DNA of 64,000 bases from Mytilus trossulus (GCF_036588685.1 NC_086382.1:5617001-5681000), one strand, 5' to 3'; shown: positions 32,858 through 44,518, counted from the stretch's first letter. Notes: generated by a model not told the origin, from the sequence alone. Program-made: numbers and translations.

Positions 32858-34807
32858 TTATTCAACTTCACATACGTATACTGGAACTTTCCACGAATTA
32901 AATGTTAAAATAAACCGGTTAGTATTTCGTTTGAAGCGCATCACCCATGGATATCCAGTGATTGTGTTGTCTATATCTGCCACGGGTACGATCTGGATAA
33001 GTTGTCCAGTAGAGGTCAGCTGATGAATATTATGTGAAGCGTATCCTACTACGTATATTTTCCCTTCTTTATCAATTTCCTGATTATACGGATTTGATAA
33101 TTTATCATGGTTGTACTGAAATCCTTTACCCACAGCCGATTCAAAGTTGATCGTGTGTCCCCCCTTACAGTAAATGTATTCACCTTTCTGGTAACTAGTA
33201 ACGAATCGTGTATCTGAGCTTGTTGTTTGTATTTGTTTTATCTTAGCCCCCGTTTCAGCGTTTAACCAAGAAATGGTACCGTTTCTGGCTGTTATGTACT
33301 GATTGTCAACCAAACATAATCCCCACAAAGGAACACTGCTATCTAATGTCTTAACTAATGTTAACGATTTCACATTGATTATAAATATCTTCTCTGTATT
33401 TGAAGACACGGCTACAGTGCAATCATTCACCTTTGTAATATCAGTCGGGGGTTTCAGAATGTTTAATATATCAATTTGTTTCCCATTTGTATCATTATGA
33501 ACCACCCTTTTCTTGTCATGATCGGTTATAATGATGTCGTCGTTAAAGAATATTCCACTGATAAAACTACCTCTAATGTCGATTTTGAACAACACTTTTA
33601 TCTTTTCAGTATGGACGTTTACAGTCTTTAAACCCTGAAAAGACGGCATTTTTTCACTTAAATGTAGGTGACCGAAGCGAACCGTATCTGAAACAATTTC
33701 TGTAGCTTCAAACTTAATAGACACGTCCCTTATTCCTTGTATAACTGTAGACCAATCCTTTTCGAACTGAGGAATTTTCCTTGAAATCTCCTCTAATTTG
33801 ACGAAGCATTGTAGTTCAGATCCCTCGGATAGACACGTTTCAAATAAATTCTTCCAATGATCAAACTTACTCTTCAATGTTAACAATTCTGTGGAATCTT
33901 CACTTAGTCTAAGAAGATTGTCTTTCCTTGCACCATTTATTTCGTCTTTTATCTTATTTTCTATTTTATTCAATTTTTCATTTATTTTTTGGCGCATGTT
34001 TGCAACTTCCATTAAGACAGCATCTGTTTCTTTTTTGAAATTTGTCGTATAATGGTTTCGTTTTTTGACAACTCCATCTAATTTTTTACCTGTTTCGTTT
34101 AACTTATTCATTAGTTCCTGTGCTTTTTTAGACTCCTTTACACCAGATACAGCCTTATCTATGGCAACCACGTGATCGCATTTTCTGTGGTGTACAGTAG
34201 CACAAATGGTACAACATGGCTGGGTGTGATCCTTGCAGTATATTTCTATTGTCTTGTCTGGATGTTCGTCGCAAGTAACAGACGCACAAATATTTGTAAT
34301 AGGCGTTTCTTCATGCATGTCTTTGATCGGTACTATCTTGTGATTTCGCGCCATTTTGTATGATCTGTGATAGTCTTCACAAGTATCACAATATGCTTCC
34401 TGACAAACCGTACACCAAGAAATTGCCTCTTTAGACACATTTTTACCGCTACAAGTATCACAAAGTTTTTCGGTTTTCTTCATTGCTTTCCTATCCATCA
34501 TCGAAACGACAAAATAATTACCCGGCAAAGATCTAGCCCATGTCTCAGGATTCTTCAAATTGTCTCCCATAGGAATAAAGCGACGACATACCGGGCATTT
34601 GAATCCCTTTAAGTTGTTTCCTTTCGCCTTTGAAACAATATATGAACTTATACAAGTCTCACAAAACGTATGAAGGCACGGTAAATACTTTGGCTGTTTA
34701 AATATTTCAAAACATATACTACACGTCAATAAATCGACAAAATCTCCTTTTATGTGTTCAGCTTCTTCCCCCACGTTTAACGATGTCGCCATTTTATCAT
34801 CATACAA
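32858..34807 (-). CDS. TRIM-type RING/B-box/coiled-coil/beta-propeller protein (TRIM A, 649 aa)
   Basis: Intronless. The RING finger (C3HC4) uses C29, C32, C44, H46, C49, C52, C71, C74. B-box 1 uses C116, C119, C132, C135, C140, C143, H147, H156, and B-box 2 starts at C179/H182 and runs to H212. A coiled coil covers about 225-345. The C-terminal half (about 400-649) is a run of beta-rich repeats of the NHL/six-blade propeller kind, for example GKIYVVGYASHNIHQL. This is the layout of TRIM proteins such as TRIM56/TRIM71, that is, putative E3 ubiquitin ligases with the propeller for target binding. The paralogues start at the MATS/MASP methionine, so Met6 (34792) may be the real start. The stop codon overlaps AATAAA, a possible polyadenylation signal. 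It is the most divergent of the three intact copies. Confidence 0.9.
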   Translation of the reverse strand: MYDDKMATSLNVGEEAEHIKGDFVDLLTCSICFEIFKQPKYLPCLHTFCETCISSYIVSKAKGNNLKGFKCPVCRRFIPMGDNLKNPETWARSLPGNYFVVSMMDRKAMKKTEKLCDTCSGKNVSKEAISWCTVCQEAYCDTCEDYHRSYKMARNHKIVPIKDMHEETPITNICASVTCDEHPDKTIEIYCKDHTQPCCTICATVHHRKCDHVVAIDKAVSGVKESKKAQELMNKLNETGKKLDGVVKKRNHYTTNFKKETDAVLMEVANMRQKINEKLNKIENKIKDEINGARKDNLLRLSEDSTELLTLKSKFDHWKNLFETCLSEGSELQCFVKLEEISRKIPQFEKDWSTVIQGIRDVSIKFEATEIVSDTVRFGHLHLSEKMPSFQGLKTVNVHTEKIKVLFKIDIRGSFISGIFFNDDIIITDHDKKRVVHNDTNGKQIDILNILKPPTDITKVNDCTVAVSSNTEKIFIINVKSLTLVKTLDSSVPLWGLCLVDNQYITARNGTISWLNAETGAKIKQIQTTSSDTRFVTSYQKGEYIYCKGGHTINFESAVGKGFQYNHDKLSNPYNQEIDKEGKIYVVGYASHNIHQLTSTGQLIQIVPVADIDNTITGYPWVMRFKRNTNRFILTFNSWKVPVYVCEVE

Positions 34808-35690
34808 ACATTTATAAAATTTCCTTGTTCAAAGAATTTCAACTGATAAATATCTAAGTACTTACATACTAATTTCAGTGTACGGATGTTGGTACTTTGT
34901 CGAACACTTTATTTATAACAAAAGTATATATCATAATTTTAACGGTGACGTGTTCGTTTGTGTTCTTTGCATTTCTTCCGGGGTCAATGTTTGACTGGCT
35001 AGTTAAAAAAAAACGATGTCAAAATTAAGAGTTTTGTAAATTGAAAACTTATTAAGAAATTATCCTCAAATATTAATAAATAAAAATCTTGTCCTCCTAT
35101 GTGAAATACCCGTAAAAAAGTAAGTAAAAGATGTCAAAAAGAGAAAGATGCTAAGTATTGCGATCAGTTCGTGAAAGATCTGATCTTATATCGTATTATA
35201 AATGCTATCAAATGCAACTTTACGTTAAACTTTGCGCAAAAAATGTTTGTATAATCAACAGCAAAGCAAAGGAAAAACAGTATATGTCTGTAAAAACCAT
35301 TATACTTCCTCAATAACACTGCACAATAAGGTAACAAAAATGCAGAACATTAACATTAGAAAACACAATCATGTGTGAATTATTGATGGAAAAGCACGTT
35401 TTATTTTAGTTAGATTTTACTATACCACACGTCATTGGAAATTGAATCACTAGTTGATCAGGTAGTGTAGAAAGTGTTATCGTATTTCCTCGAGAAAATG
35501 ATCAGAATATTTATGAAATTTGTTTTTTGTTAATATTTAAAGAGGATTTATCGTGAAAGACCACACTATTAAATATCTGTAACAATGGATAAACTGTTAA
35601 TTAGACCACATTATTGTCCTCAAATCTAAGCTAAAACATTGGAGGAAAACGAAACAGAATGTTATCTAAGGGCCCCATTGGAAATAAAAT
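34808..35690. other. Intergenic, upstream of TRIM A
   Basis: Upstream of the start the minus strand has the TTAGATATTTATCAG motif, similar to sequence before TRIM C (near 49050-49070) and pseudogene D (54430). This could be promoter or 5'UTR conservation. Nothing else is recognised. Confidence 0.4.
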
Positions 35691-35696
35691 CTCATG

Positions 35697-36145
35697 TTGG
35701 TTGACCGTTATGGAATAACCGTTTCACTAATGATATCGGATATGTTCCTAACGTCGTAACTACAATTCCCTTCCCTTTCATGAATGTTACTTACCGAATT
35801 AGACAATTTACCGGATTTGTTTAAACATAAGCAACATGACGGTTGCCACTTCTGGAGCAGGATCTGCTTACCCTTCCGGAGCACCTGAGATCACCCCTAG
35901 TTTTTGGTAGGGTTCGTGTTGTTTATTCTTTAGTTTTCTTTGTTGTGTCATGTGTACTATTGAAGACCTGTTGGTGAATTTCCGCTGGTTTTTTGCTATG
36001 GTCGGGTTGTTGTCTCTTTGATACATTCCCCATTTCCATTCTCAATTTTATTGTTGGTCTGTTTGTCCTTTTCATTTTTAGCCATGGCGTTGTCAGTTTA
36101 TAATCAATTTATGAGTTTGACTGTCCCTCTGATATCTTTCGTCCC
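35697..36145 (+). repeat. R2 retroelement 3' tail with nested R3
   Basis: Begins in the last coding bases (GGTTGACCGTTATGGAATAA) and continues through the standard tail. An R3 element interrupts it at 35963-36048. It faces the minus-strand relic at 36245-36840, so two R2 pieces lie head-on. Confidence 0.85.
35963..36048 (-). mobile_element. R3 element nested in R2 tail with 5-bp target duplication
   Basis: The insertion splits ACTATTG|TTGGTCTG of the R2 tail and is flanked by TATTG on both sides (35958-35962 and 36049-36053). R3 copies also occur at 38613-38750, 39306-39442 and 57025-57168. It has no coding capacity. Confidence 0.75.
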
Positions 36146-36244
36146 TCTTTTATTACAAATAAGGTAAACAGTTTAACTCGGTAGGTCCGTTAGTGAAAAA
36201 GGAACGATATTTTTGTTTCGACATCAGAAAAATATGCGATATCA

Positions 36245-36840
36245 TCTATGAAACAGATATTCCATAACGGTCAATCAACTCGTGATGGCGTCCGTAGAAT
36301 TTATGAAGGGATGAAATCAACGTCACAATTTGGAACTCTTGGTTTAATTGCTTTCTTGTAAGCAACGACCCTCTATCAAGGAAATCCTGATAGAAAATAC
36401 AAGCCCTTGAATATCTTATCAATTTGGAGATATAAACTCCGTATGCAGGCGCTGCGATAATATTGCTAAATAAAATAGGAAAGTTCACAATAGGGAAGCT
36501 GAAATCATTTCTTCTTTGTAAAGTTTTGTCTTTAACCGACCTTATTGATAATTTATAGATGTAATTCAAAAGATGAGACCAACTTAATTGTATCTGGTGT
36601 ATCCTTTATCTCTAGTTCGATGAAATAGATGCAATCAACATAGTTACAAATTTTGAATTATTTAGTGAGCGAACATCATCTATATACTAGTATAGCGGAA
36701 AGTACAGATTAAGGATATTTCTTCCTCAAATGTTCCAGTATGACGTCAGCCTCATAAGAGTAAAGGAACAAGTCGGTAAGAAAAGCGACACAGTTGGTAC
36801 TCATGGGAATGACGATAGTTTGTGCTCAAAAAGAAATTTG
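36245..36840 (-). pseudogene. Reverse-transcriptase element relic (R2), minus strand
   Basis: From 36840 downward the minus strand reads MSTNCVAFLTDLFLYSYEAD, then a degraded YIDDVRSLNNSKF region broken by small indels, then an open stretch from about 36569 (FSFPIVNFP, AAPAYGVYISKLIRYSRAC, SSLHKFYGRHHELIDRYGIS). This covers the catalytic palm and the region after it. Indels disrupt the frame before the YIDD block, so it is inactive. Confidence 0.8.
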
Positions 36841-38153
36841 GTATTTTCAACTCTTTGAATCTTTGAAGCCCGCTTTTGATTGCTGATAAAATTAATGTTA
36901 ATTATTTAGAAAGAGGTTTTGTGCAGCACTTGGAAGACCCAGGAATATACTTGTGTTTGTACGGACACTTGTGTAGTGATTATTGACGCTCTAATCAAGT
37001 AAAAAAGCTAACTAAAGTACGACATTGAAGAGCATTTATTATCGAAAATTCGAAAGATTTTGCCAAATACTTTCCCGCCTATAATATGTTAGGGGTTATT
37101 GATAAAGATATCATAAAGAACAGGATCTCATTGAAGAATTTTGACCTGTTTGCACGCACCATATATTCAGGCTTAGTACTTCTTGTATGTCTTTTTAATT
37201 ATGTTAATTTAAATGGGACAAATTTCCTTTAAGGATTATGTACCCTTGTGTTGATTCAATGCTAAACATATGGAATTTTTATTGAAAATCCACAGCATTC
37301 ATCCTTTTTCTCTCATATGTGGCAATTTCATGACTGATGGATATAAGATTATTGGATGCAGTACTAGCATTGATGTCCTGAAAACGAACTAAAGAAAGGA
37401 AGCTATTGGTGAAAATTAATTAAAATATGAACCAAATCAAGTACACCTTTGTATTTTGGAATTTATAGGTTACTTAGAACGTTTGGGAAAAAATAAACAC
37501 TAGCACATCATAGAAAAGCCCGTGAGTAATCTATGTTTCAAATTTTATAACAACAATCTCTGTATAAAAGTTTGTGGGTTTTCTATAAAAATCTTGGTTT
37601 AATTGTCACAAAGTACTCTGTTTCTATTAAATGCAACAACACAATTAATAATAATACTTTGCATGAAGTTTCCCCTTGGTATATGTACAAAATGGCCTAT
37701 CTCTATTATTCATTACATCTGTAGTTTTCAAACAATTGAAGTTTGAAAAATTCGTACAAAAATGGTTATAGAAGGGGTCATAAACCTTAATTTCGTTTGC
37801 ATAACTACTAAAGTGTATACTCTAAATATATATATTAAACCATGACCCGCCATAACCTTATTCCTAAATAAAAGTAATTTCACATGTTTTAGCCATTCAT
37901 GTGGGTATTCAATTATACCAATAACATAGTGTCGCGATAGTTACGCTTCTAAATAAGTTCATTATGACATGATCTCTCACGATCTAGTTCACTGTAATAA
38001 AAAAATCAGATCTTGATCTTTCACATTGTGCAGTTGATATGCCGAGAAAAGGAGTTAATCAACAAGGCTATAGTGATTTAACTATTGTTTCACCCTCAAC
38101 TCATATAAAGTCCCTGTCACATGGTAATCATTTACTCTTACATGTTCATCGGA
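36841..38153. other. Intergenic, no gene recognised
   Basis: AT-rich. It may contain more upstream retroelement sequence just past 36840, too degraded to assign. Confidence 0.4.
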
Positions 38154-38612
38154 ATGTGTCAAGGTTTGCCTATTTTTGTATTGGACATAAGTAATGATTA
38201 AAGTGCTTTATAAAAAAGATGTGTATGCGTTCTGGATATATAATCTGTTTATCTTGATAACAATAAGCTGCCTGATATTTGTATAAGAATGCAAACCATA
38301 CGAATGTCTCACATGTCTCACTGACAATCCTACCACATGTATTTGTTTGTATATGTCAAAAGAACATTTGATTAATACAATAATTTTGAAATATAAAGTA
38401 ATAATCTTAACGGAACATATCAAAATTTGCTAAGTTTCAACTAGTGAAGTATCCAATGTATATATTTAATGCACCTTTTTTCTTTTCATTACTTGTTAAA
38501 GATCGTTATATAACATAACAAAAATCTTTCTGTATTGGTATTAAAATGTACAATTAATTCCATAAGGCTTATTGATATATCTCTCTCTATCTAAATATCT
38601 GCGGTACAGACG

Positions 38613-38750
38613 AAGTAAAATTGAGAATGGAAATGGGGAATGTGTCAAAGAGACAACCCAACCATAGAAATAAAAAAACAGCAGAAGGTCACCAACAGGT
38701 CTTCAATGTAGCGAGAAATTCCCGCACCCGGAGGCGTCCTTCAGCTGGCC
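38613..38750 (+). mobile_element. R3 element
   Basis: AATTGAGAATGGAAATGGGG through CGTCCTTCAGCTGGCC. The equivalent position in the second segment (about 56658) has only a short unrelated stretch between the same flanks, so this copy inserted after the duplication or was lost from the other. Confidence 0.7.
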
Positions 38751-38912
38751 ACGTTTACACTCTGTTTGTCCAAAGTCTCTTTGGTGGTTTTATTGTTCTA
38801 TTTTTGTTCTGATGAAATTAGTGCTGGTGGCAGATCTTTTGTTGTGACTTGTTTTTGCCAAATCTATTATTGACTAAGAACGAATATTAAGAGCTTTGTT
38901 ATTGTACAGATA

Positions 38913-39117
38913 CTGTGGATTCATTATTAGTGGGATACCAATTTTCGTGGCTTTCGTTGGTACTGGTAAACAACGAAGTAAAATATTCAACGAATAACAA
39001 ATTTTCTATAGGCTTGTATGTAGAATTCGGCAAAACCACGAAATTAAATATCCACGAACTTGCAAGTTTTCCATAACCCACGAAAATTGGTACCCACGAA
39101 TATAAATGAATCCACAG
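38913..39117. mobile_element. 205-bp TIR MITE with TA target duplication
   Basis: CTGTGGATTCATT at the left end and AATGAATCCACAG at the right, with further inverted matching inside (ACCAATTTTCGTGG / CCACGAAAATTGGT). TA flanks both sides (38911-38912, 39118-39119). The paralogous segment has the empty site with a single TA at 56838-56839. TA duplication suggests a Tc1/mariner-type mobiliser. Confidence 0.85.
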
Positions 39118-39305
39118 TACCTTTTTCGAAGACTATCTATTTTGGGATTGTTTTTGTTTCTCGTTTGGTTACTATCTCATTGAAGTGTATACCGTCTACA
39201 TCACTACTCAATGCATAATACACCTTAACTCAATGTCACTGTTTTGAATCGATTTCAGTTAAGTATGGCGTTCATTATCACTCAATTAGTATATACATTT
39301 GTTTA

Positions 39306-39442
39306 GGGGCCATCTGAAGGACACCTCCGGGTTCGGGATTTTCTCGCTGCATTGAAGACCTGTTGGTGACCTACTACTATCGTCTTCTCTATGGTCGGGT
39401 TGTTGTCTCTTTGACACATTCCCCATTTCTATTCTCAATTTT
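39306..39442 (-). repeat. R3 element, longer copy
   Basis: GGCCATCTGAAGGACACCTC through CCCCATTTCTATTCTCAATT. Present at the equivalent place in the second segment (57025-57168), so it predates the duplication. Confidence 0.75.
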
Positions 39443-39532
39443 ATTCTGATATTTTATTTCATTACAATACAAATATCAATAACTCATGTATTAGTTTATT
39501 TTAAAGTAACAGCTTATTAAATTCCATATATA

Positions 39533-39842
39533 CGTATACTGGAACATTCGAACAATGAAATATTAAAGAAAACGATTAGTATTTTGTTTAAAGCATATCA
39601 CCCAATGACCTCCAGTAATTGTATTGTCGATATCTGGTTAAGGAATGATACGGGTAAGTTGCCAAACACAATCACTTTTGAAACAATATCAGTTCTTATA
39701 CAAGTCTTTCAAAATGTGTAAAGACACGTTAAACATTTTGGATGTAATAATGTTCAGACAAACAGTACACGTCAACAAATTCTCAAAGTCTTCTTTTAAA
39801 GATTCAACTTATTCCTTCACGTTAAACGAAGTCGCCTTTTAT
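39533..39842 (-). pseudogene. Internally deleted TRIM relic
   Basis: On the minus strand the RING start (similar to the first ~55 codons of TRIM B, with stops) is joined near 39662 to the last ~40 codons of the propeller; everything between is missing. The same relic with the same junction is at 57245-57556. A related RING-only relic is at 50285-50400. Confidence 0.75.
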
Positions 39843-40006
39843 CCTTGTTACTGACATTCCTAGATAACAAATCTCAATATGTATCTATGTAATGCTTTAT
39901 TGAACAAAATTAATAAAAGAAAAAAGTTACAGAGACGTTTTCAAAAATCATTATTTGAAAGAAAAATGCAGTATTTTAAAACCCATATAGTTATGATAAA
40001 TGTAGC

Positions 40007-41944
40007 TTATTCAATTTCACATACTAGCACTGGACCTGCCGATGCATGAAATGTTAAGAGAAATCGGTTAGTATTTCGCTTGAAGCGCATCACCCAAGGA
40101 CATCCAGTTATTGTACTATCGATATCTGATACTGGTATAATACGGATGAGTTGTCCAGTAGGGGTCAGCTGATGAATGTTGTTTGAGGAGTATCCTACAA
40201 CGTACATATTCCCTTCTTCATCAATTTCCTGATTGTACGGATCTGATAAATTACTGTGTTTATACTCAAAACCTTTACCCAACGCTGACTCAAATTTAAT
40301 AGAGTGGTCTACATTTCTATAAATGTACTCATTTTTCTTGTAACAAGTGACAAATCGTGTGTCTGCGCTTGTTGGTAATTCTTTTATTTTAGCACCTGTT
40401 GCAGCGGTTAACCATGAAATAGAATTATCGTAAGTAGTTATGAATTCATCTTCTACCAAACATAATCCCCACACAGGAGCATTAATATCTAAAGTCTTTA
40501 CCAAAGTTAACGGTTTTACGTTAACTATACAAATCTTCCGTGCATAAGAAGACACGGCTACAGTCCGATCGTTCACTTTACAGATATCTGTAGGATCGGT
40601 CGGAATGTCCAATACTTCTTTTAGCTTCCCGGTTATGTCATGACAAACTATCCTGTTTCGATTATAGTCGGTTATAATGATATCGTCGTTAAAGAATATA
40701 CCACTGATGCAACTACCTTTAATGTCAATTGTAAATATTACTTTTATCTGTCCAGTATGAAAGTTTATAGCCTTAAATCCAGGAAGAGACGGTCTTGTTT
40801 CGTTTAAATGTAGGCGACCGAGGCATTCAATATTTGAAACAGTGTTTGTAGCTTCGAATTCTACCGATAAGTCCTTAATTTCTTTTACAACTTTAAACAA
40901 ATCATTTTCAAACTGTGGCATTCTCCTGGAAATCTCCTCCATTTTGACCAAGCATTGTATATCAGACCCTTGTGACAAACACGCTTCAAATATATTCTTC
41001 CAATGATCAAAAGTATTCTTCAAAACCGATAGTTCAGTAGAATCTTCACTTAGTCTGTGAAGATGTTGTTGTCTTGTACTATTTACCTCTTCTCTTATTT
41101 CATTTTCCATTTTATCCAATTTGTCATTTAATCTTTTACGCATGTTTGCAATTTCTACCAAGACGATATCTATTTCATTTTTGAAATGTGTTGTATTCTG
41201 ATTTCGATTTTTAATAATATCTTCTATTGTTTTACTTCTTTTTACTAACTTTTTGGTAAGTTCCTGCGCATGTGTAGATAGCTTCACACCGGAAACAGCT
41301 GTATCTATGGTAACCACGTGTTCACATTTCCTATGGTGAATAGTGGCACAAACGGTACAACATGACTGGGAGTGATCTTTGCAGTATATTTCGATTGTCT
41401 TGTCTGGATGTTCATCACAAGCAACAAACGCACACACATTTGAACAAGACACATCTTCAATTATGTTTTCAATCGGTACTATCTTATGATTTCGAGACAC
41501 TTTAAAAGTTTTATGATTTGTTTCACACGTATCGCAATATGCTTCTTCACAACCCATACACCATGATGTTGCTTCTTCTTCGGAAACACCTTTACTGGTA
41601 CAAGCATCGCAAAATTTCTCAGCTTTCTTCATTGCTTTTCTATCGATCATCGAAACGACAAAATGATTTCCTGGCAAATTTTTAGCCCATGTCTCAGGAT
41701 TCTCAGTACTGTCTCCAATATGTACAAGGCGATGACATATTGGGCATTTGAATCCCTCTTGGTTTTGTTCCTTCACGGTAGAAACAATATACGTACTTAT
41801 ACAGCTCTCACAAAACGTGTGTAGGCACGGCAAATACTTCGGCTGTTTAAATGTTTCTTCACAAATAGTACACGTTAATAATTCGGAAAAATCTTCATTG
41901 ATAGGTGTAATTTCTTCTTCTACCAAATTAATCGAAGTTGCCAT
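40007..41944 (-). CDS. TRIM-type RING/B-box/coiled-coil/beta-propeller protein (TRIM B, 645 aa)
   Basis: Intronless. RING C25, C28, C40, H42, C45, C48, C67, C70 is intact. Two B-boxes follow (first starting at the FCDACTSKG cysteines, second at ACDEHPDKT), then a coiled coil around 220-345 and a propeller-like C-terminal half with the shared FFNDDIIITD and VNDRTVAVSS blocks. It differs from TRIM A mostly in the coiled coil and in loops of the propeller. Its closest relative is pseudogene E at 57741-59686, to which it is nearly identical apart from the breaks, as expected from the segmental duplication. Likely a cytosolic E3 ubiquitin ligase; the target is unknown. The start ATG matches the MATS start of its relatives. 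Confidence 0.9.
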   Translation of the reverse strand: MATSINLVEEEITPINEDFSELLTCTICEETFKQPKYLPCLHTFCESCISTYIVSTVKEQNQEGFKCPICHRLVHIGDSTENPETWAKNLPGNHFVVSMIDRKAMKKAEKFCDACTSKGVSEEEATSWCMGCEEAYCDTCETNHKTFKVSRNHKIVPIENIIEDVSCSNVCAFVACDEHPDKTIEIYCKDHSQSCCTVCATIHHRKCEHVVTIDTAVSGVKLSTHAQELTKKLVKRSKTIEDIIKNRNQNTTHFKNEIDIVLVEIANMRKRLNDKLDKMENEIREEVNSTRQQHLHRLSEDSTELSVLKNTFDHWKNIFEACLSQGSDIQCLVKMEEISRRMPQFENDLFKVVKEIKDLSVEFEATNTVSNIECLGRLHLNETRPSLPGFKAINFHTGQIKVIFTIDIKGSCISGIFFNDDIIITDYNRNRIVCHDITGKLKEVLDIPTDPTDICKVNDRTVAVSSYARKICIVNVKPLTLVKTLDINAPVWGLCLVEDEFITTYDNSISWLTAATGAKIKELPTSADTRFVTCYKKNEYIYRNVDHSIKFESALGKGFEYKHSNLSDPYNQEIDEEGNMYVVGYSSNNIHQLTPTGQLIRIIPVSDIDSTITGCPWVMRFKRNTNRFLLTFHASAGPVLVCEIE

Positions 41945-42465
41945 TTGTCTCCTGATAAAAGTTCCTAGTTCAAATACCGACTAATATCTGTACAACAATA
42001 TGTATATATATATATTATAATGTTAAGTGTACCGATAAATATAGTTTGTCGTCTACAAATTCATAATTAATTTGTGAATGATTATGCTTGCTGAAACGGT
42101 CTGTCTATATTCATTACAAAATCACTAGCGAGAATGTTCTGTAGACTGATTCTTAAAGGAGATATACGTATCATAACGTAATATTTATTAAAAGACGATC
42201 ATCAAATTACATTTCGTAAACACACCACAGTTTAACATACTTTTCATACAATTGTTTGACGGTATTTACCACTATTTTCTTCTTTTATATGCTTTCTCTT
42301 AGAAGCATCCCGGTTTTTTGTGTCTTTAAATGATACTTGTACTGTTCAGAAATAGAAAACAAAGGTCATAGAAATTCTGTAATGTACCATAACCCTTAAC
42401 TAAGATTAAAAATCAAGAAGACCTGACAAGCTTACTTTCTCAAATGTAAATGTATACACTCACAT

Positions 42466-43935
42466 ACTCAATTTAGATTTACAAACCAATAACGAATTTG
42501 AGGTTAAGAGAGGCTACCCTAATACATTCTATGTTATATAACTGTTTTTGCTATAGATTCATTATTATTTTATTTTATTTTAGAGAACTAGCTCCTTTTC
42601 CTTCTCCATTTGCATCCAGTTCTGATTAGTTGGTTATTGATAATTAGAAAGTGAAAACTAATTAAATAGCACACTGTTCAGTTTAGTTTCTTATTATGAA
42701 TACCTTATATGTCATTGCACTAGTACTTATACTTCATCAGACCTTATTTTTGTTGATCTGCTCAACTTAATGTACACCATATAATAATTCTAGGTAATAA
42801 AACACCTTTACACGGTATGTATAAGCCCCTAAAAATTCGAAGTGACTTGAAATTTTCCACAGAAAAAGCCCATCTTATGGTTCCATTTTTATATGTATTC
42901 GTACATTTCTACTATTTCAAAAAAATTGCCCTGTTAAAGCTTTAGTCAAATCTTAGAAATGTTTCGTGTTTAATGCTCTCCAACTTCGTATATGAATTGA
43001 CCGTCCGTCATTATGATTCCAGATGATCAAATCTTGTTTGCGCAAGTACAAACCTAACTTACTAACATTAATTTTATGTTTAACATATATCTAAACATGA
43101 TTACCACCACATTATAATATCAATCATAATTCTGTATCCTGTCGATATGCATATTTTGACATTGCGCAAATTAATTATTACGTCATAACATTTTATATAA
43201 AAACAAATACATTATGATATTGTATCACATGAAGCGGTTACTAGTATCCTGGGCGTTTCAGTTGGTATATTTTTGAGTTTGTTAGATTGCATTCTTATTA
43301 CCTACACCCATTTTGCATATCAAACCAGTGTAAGTCAAGCAAAAAACAAAACCAAAACTTAAATAAATGAAATACGTTACAGATAAATACATAATGAGAA
43401 TATTCAAATAGTTTATCTTTTGATTTAGATCGACCTCATTTTTGCAGTTCTAAAGATTATTTCAAAAGTCAATGACTGCTGATAAAAGTGGTAACTCTAC
43501 TTAAGAAGTAGTTTAAATATGAAAGTTTTATTATAACGATTAAATAAACAAGTAGTTGGTTCAGTGTAAAATAAAGAAAAAGTGATATTCTTTATCAGGT
43601 TTAGTTTATTATCAAAATATTTAGGAGAATTATATTTATTCGACTAATTCTATTAATCCACTTTTTTCAATTATGATTCTATTTGGAAAGAATTTAACAT
43701 GAATATAATTGAGTTTAAAAGAAAGTTTCTTTGGGAGCTTTTTATGAAAGACGTCATGAATTAATATAAATGAAATGTAAAATTCTGCCTTCCTGTTTAT
43801 CATAGCTTTCAAATTCTACAATATCCACATATGAAAATAACACTATAACTCTTGTACATTCGAATTGCTTTTCTTGATTTATGTTCACTCATCGTCGATA
43901 CACATACTTACCTGCATATATCTATACATTTCCCA
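42466..43935. other. Intergenic, no gene recognised
   Basis: AT-rich sequence upstream of TRIM B. No recognisable repeat or exon. Confidence 0.4.
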
Positions 43936-44089
43936 GGGTGGGGTTCGTGTTGTTTATTCTTTAGTTTTCTATGTTGTGTCACGTGTACTATTGTTTTTCT
44001 GTTTGTCTTTTCATTTTTTAGCCATGGCGTTGTCAGTTTGTTTTAGATTTATGAGTTTGACTGTCCCTTTGGTATCTTTCGTCCCTCTT
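43936..44089 (+). repeat. R2 retroelement 3' tail, short
   Basis: GTGGGGTTCGTGTTGTTTAT through GTATCTTTCGTCCCTCTT, the terminal third of the R2 tail. Confidence 0.8.
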
Positions 44090-44464
44090 CCCAACTTATT
44101 CGGTATGAAGAGCTTACAGCTACTTTTCACACTTTACAAAACGCGTAAAAGAGAAAGCTGGTAAATCAATCTTTTGTTAAACAGCATCTCAATCTCTTTC
44201 TAACATGAATTTATTGCAAGACATCAAGACCTTATTGATAAATATTCCATATCAATTTCGCAAAAAATACGTGATGGTATTGAAGTATAGATTCTTTGTG
44301 TATTTGTAAACATTGATAATTAGTACATTTTCGGTAATATACTTTTGGTAGGGTTCGGTGATGTGAATTGAGTTCATTACCAAAAAAGAGAGTACATTTA
44401 CAGAATTGTAGACCACACTTTTAAATTTGAATCAATTTCATTCAGTAAGTGATAAAAGCCGACA

Positions 44465-44518
44465 ACAGTCAATTCTGTAAAATATTGGGCCTGTTCAATA
44501 TTTTACAGAATGGACTGT
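44465..44518. repeat. Near-perfect 23-bp inverted repeat
   Basis: ACAGTCAATTCTGTAAAATA... (44465-44487) is mirrored at 44496-44518 with one mismatch around an 8-nt loop. It could form a strong hairpin. No neighbouring gene explains it. Confidence 0.8.

Larger units (their letters stand above)
38154..42465. repeat. Segmental duplication, copy 1 (with TRIM B)
   Basis: Collinear with 56186-60190 on the same strand: shared start ATGTGTCAAGGTTTGCC, shared CTGCGGTACAGACGAAGT block, a shared TRIM relic, a shared full TRIM gene, and shared upstream sequence ending near GACAAGCTTACTT. Length differences come mainly from a 205-bp MITE and an R3 copy present only here. Confidence 0.85.
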
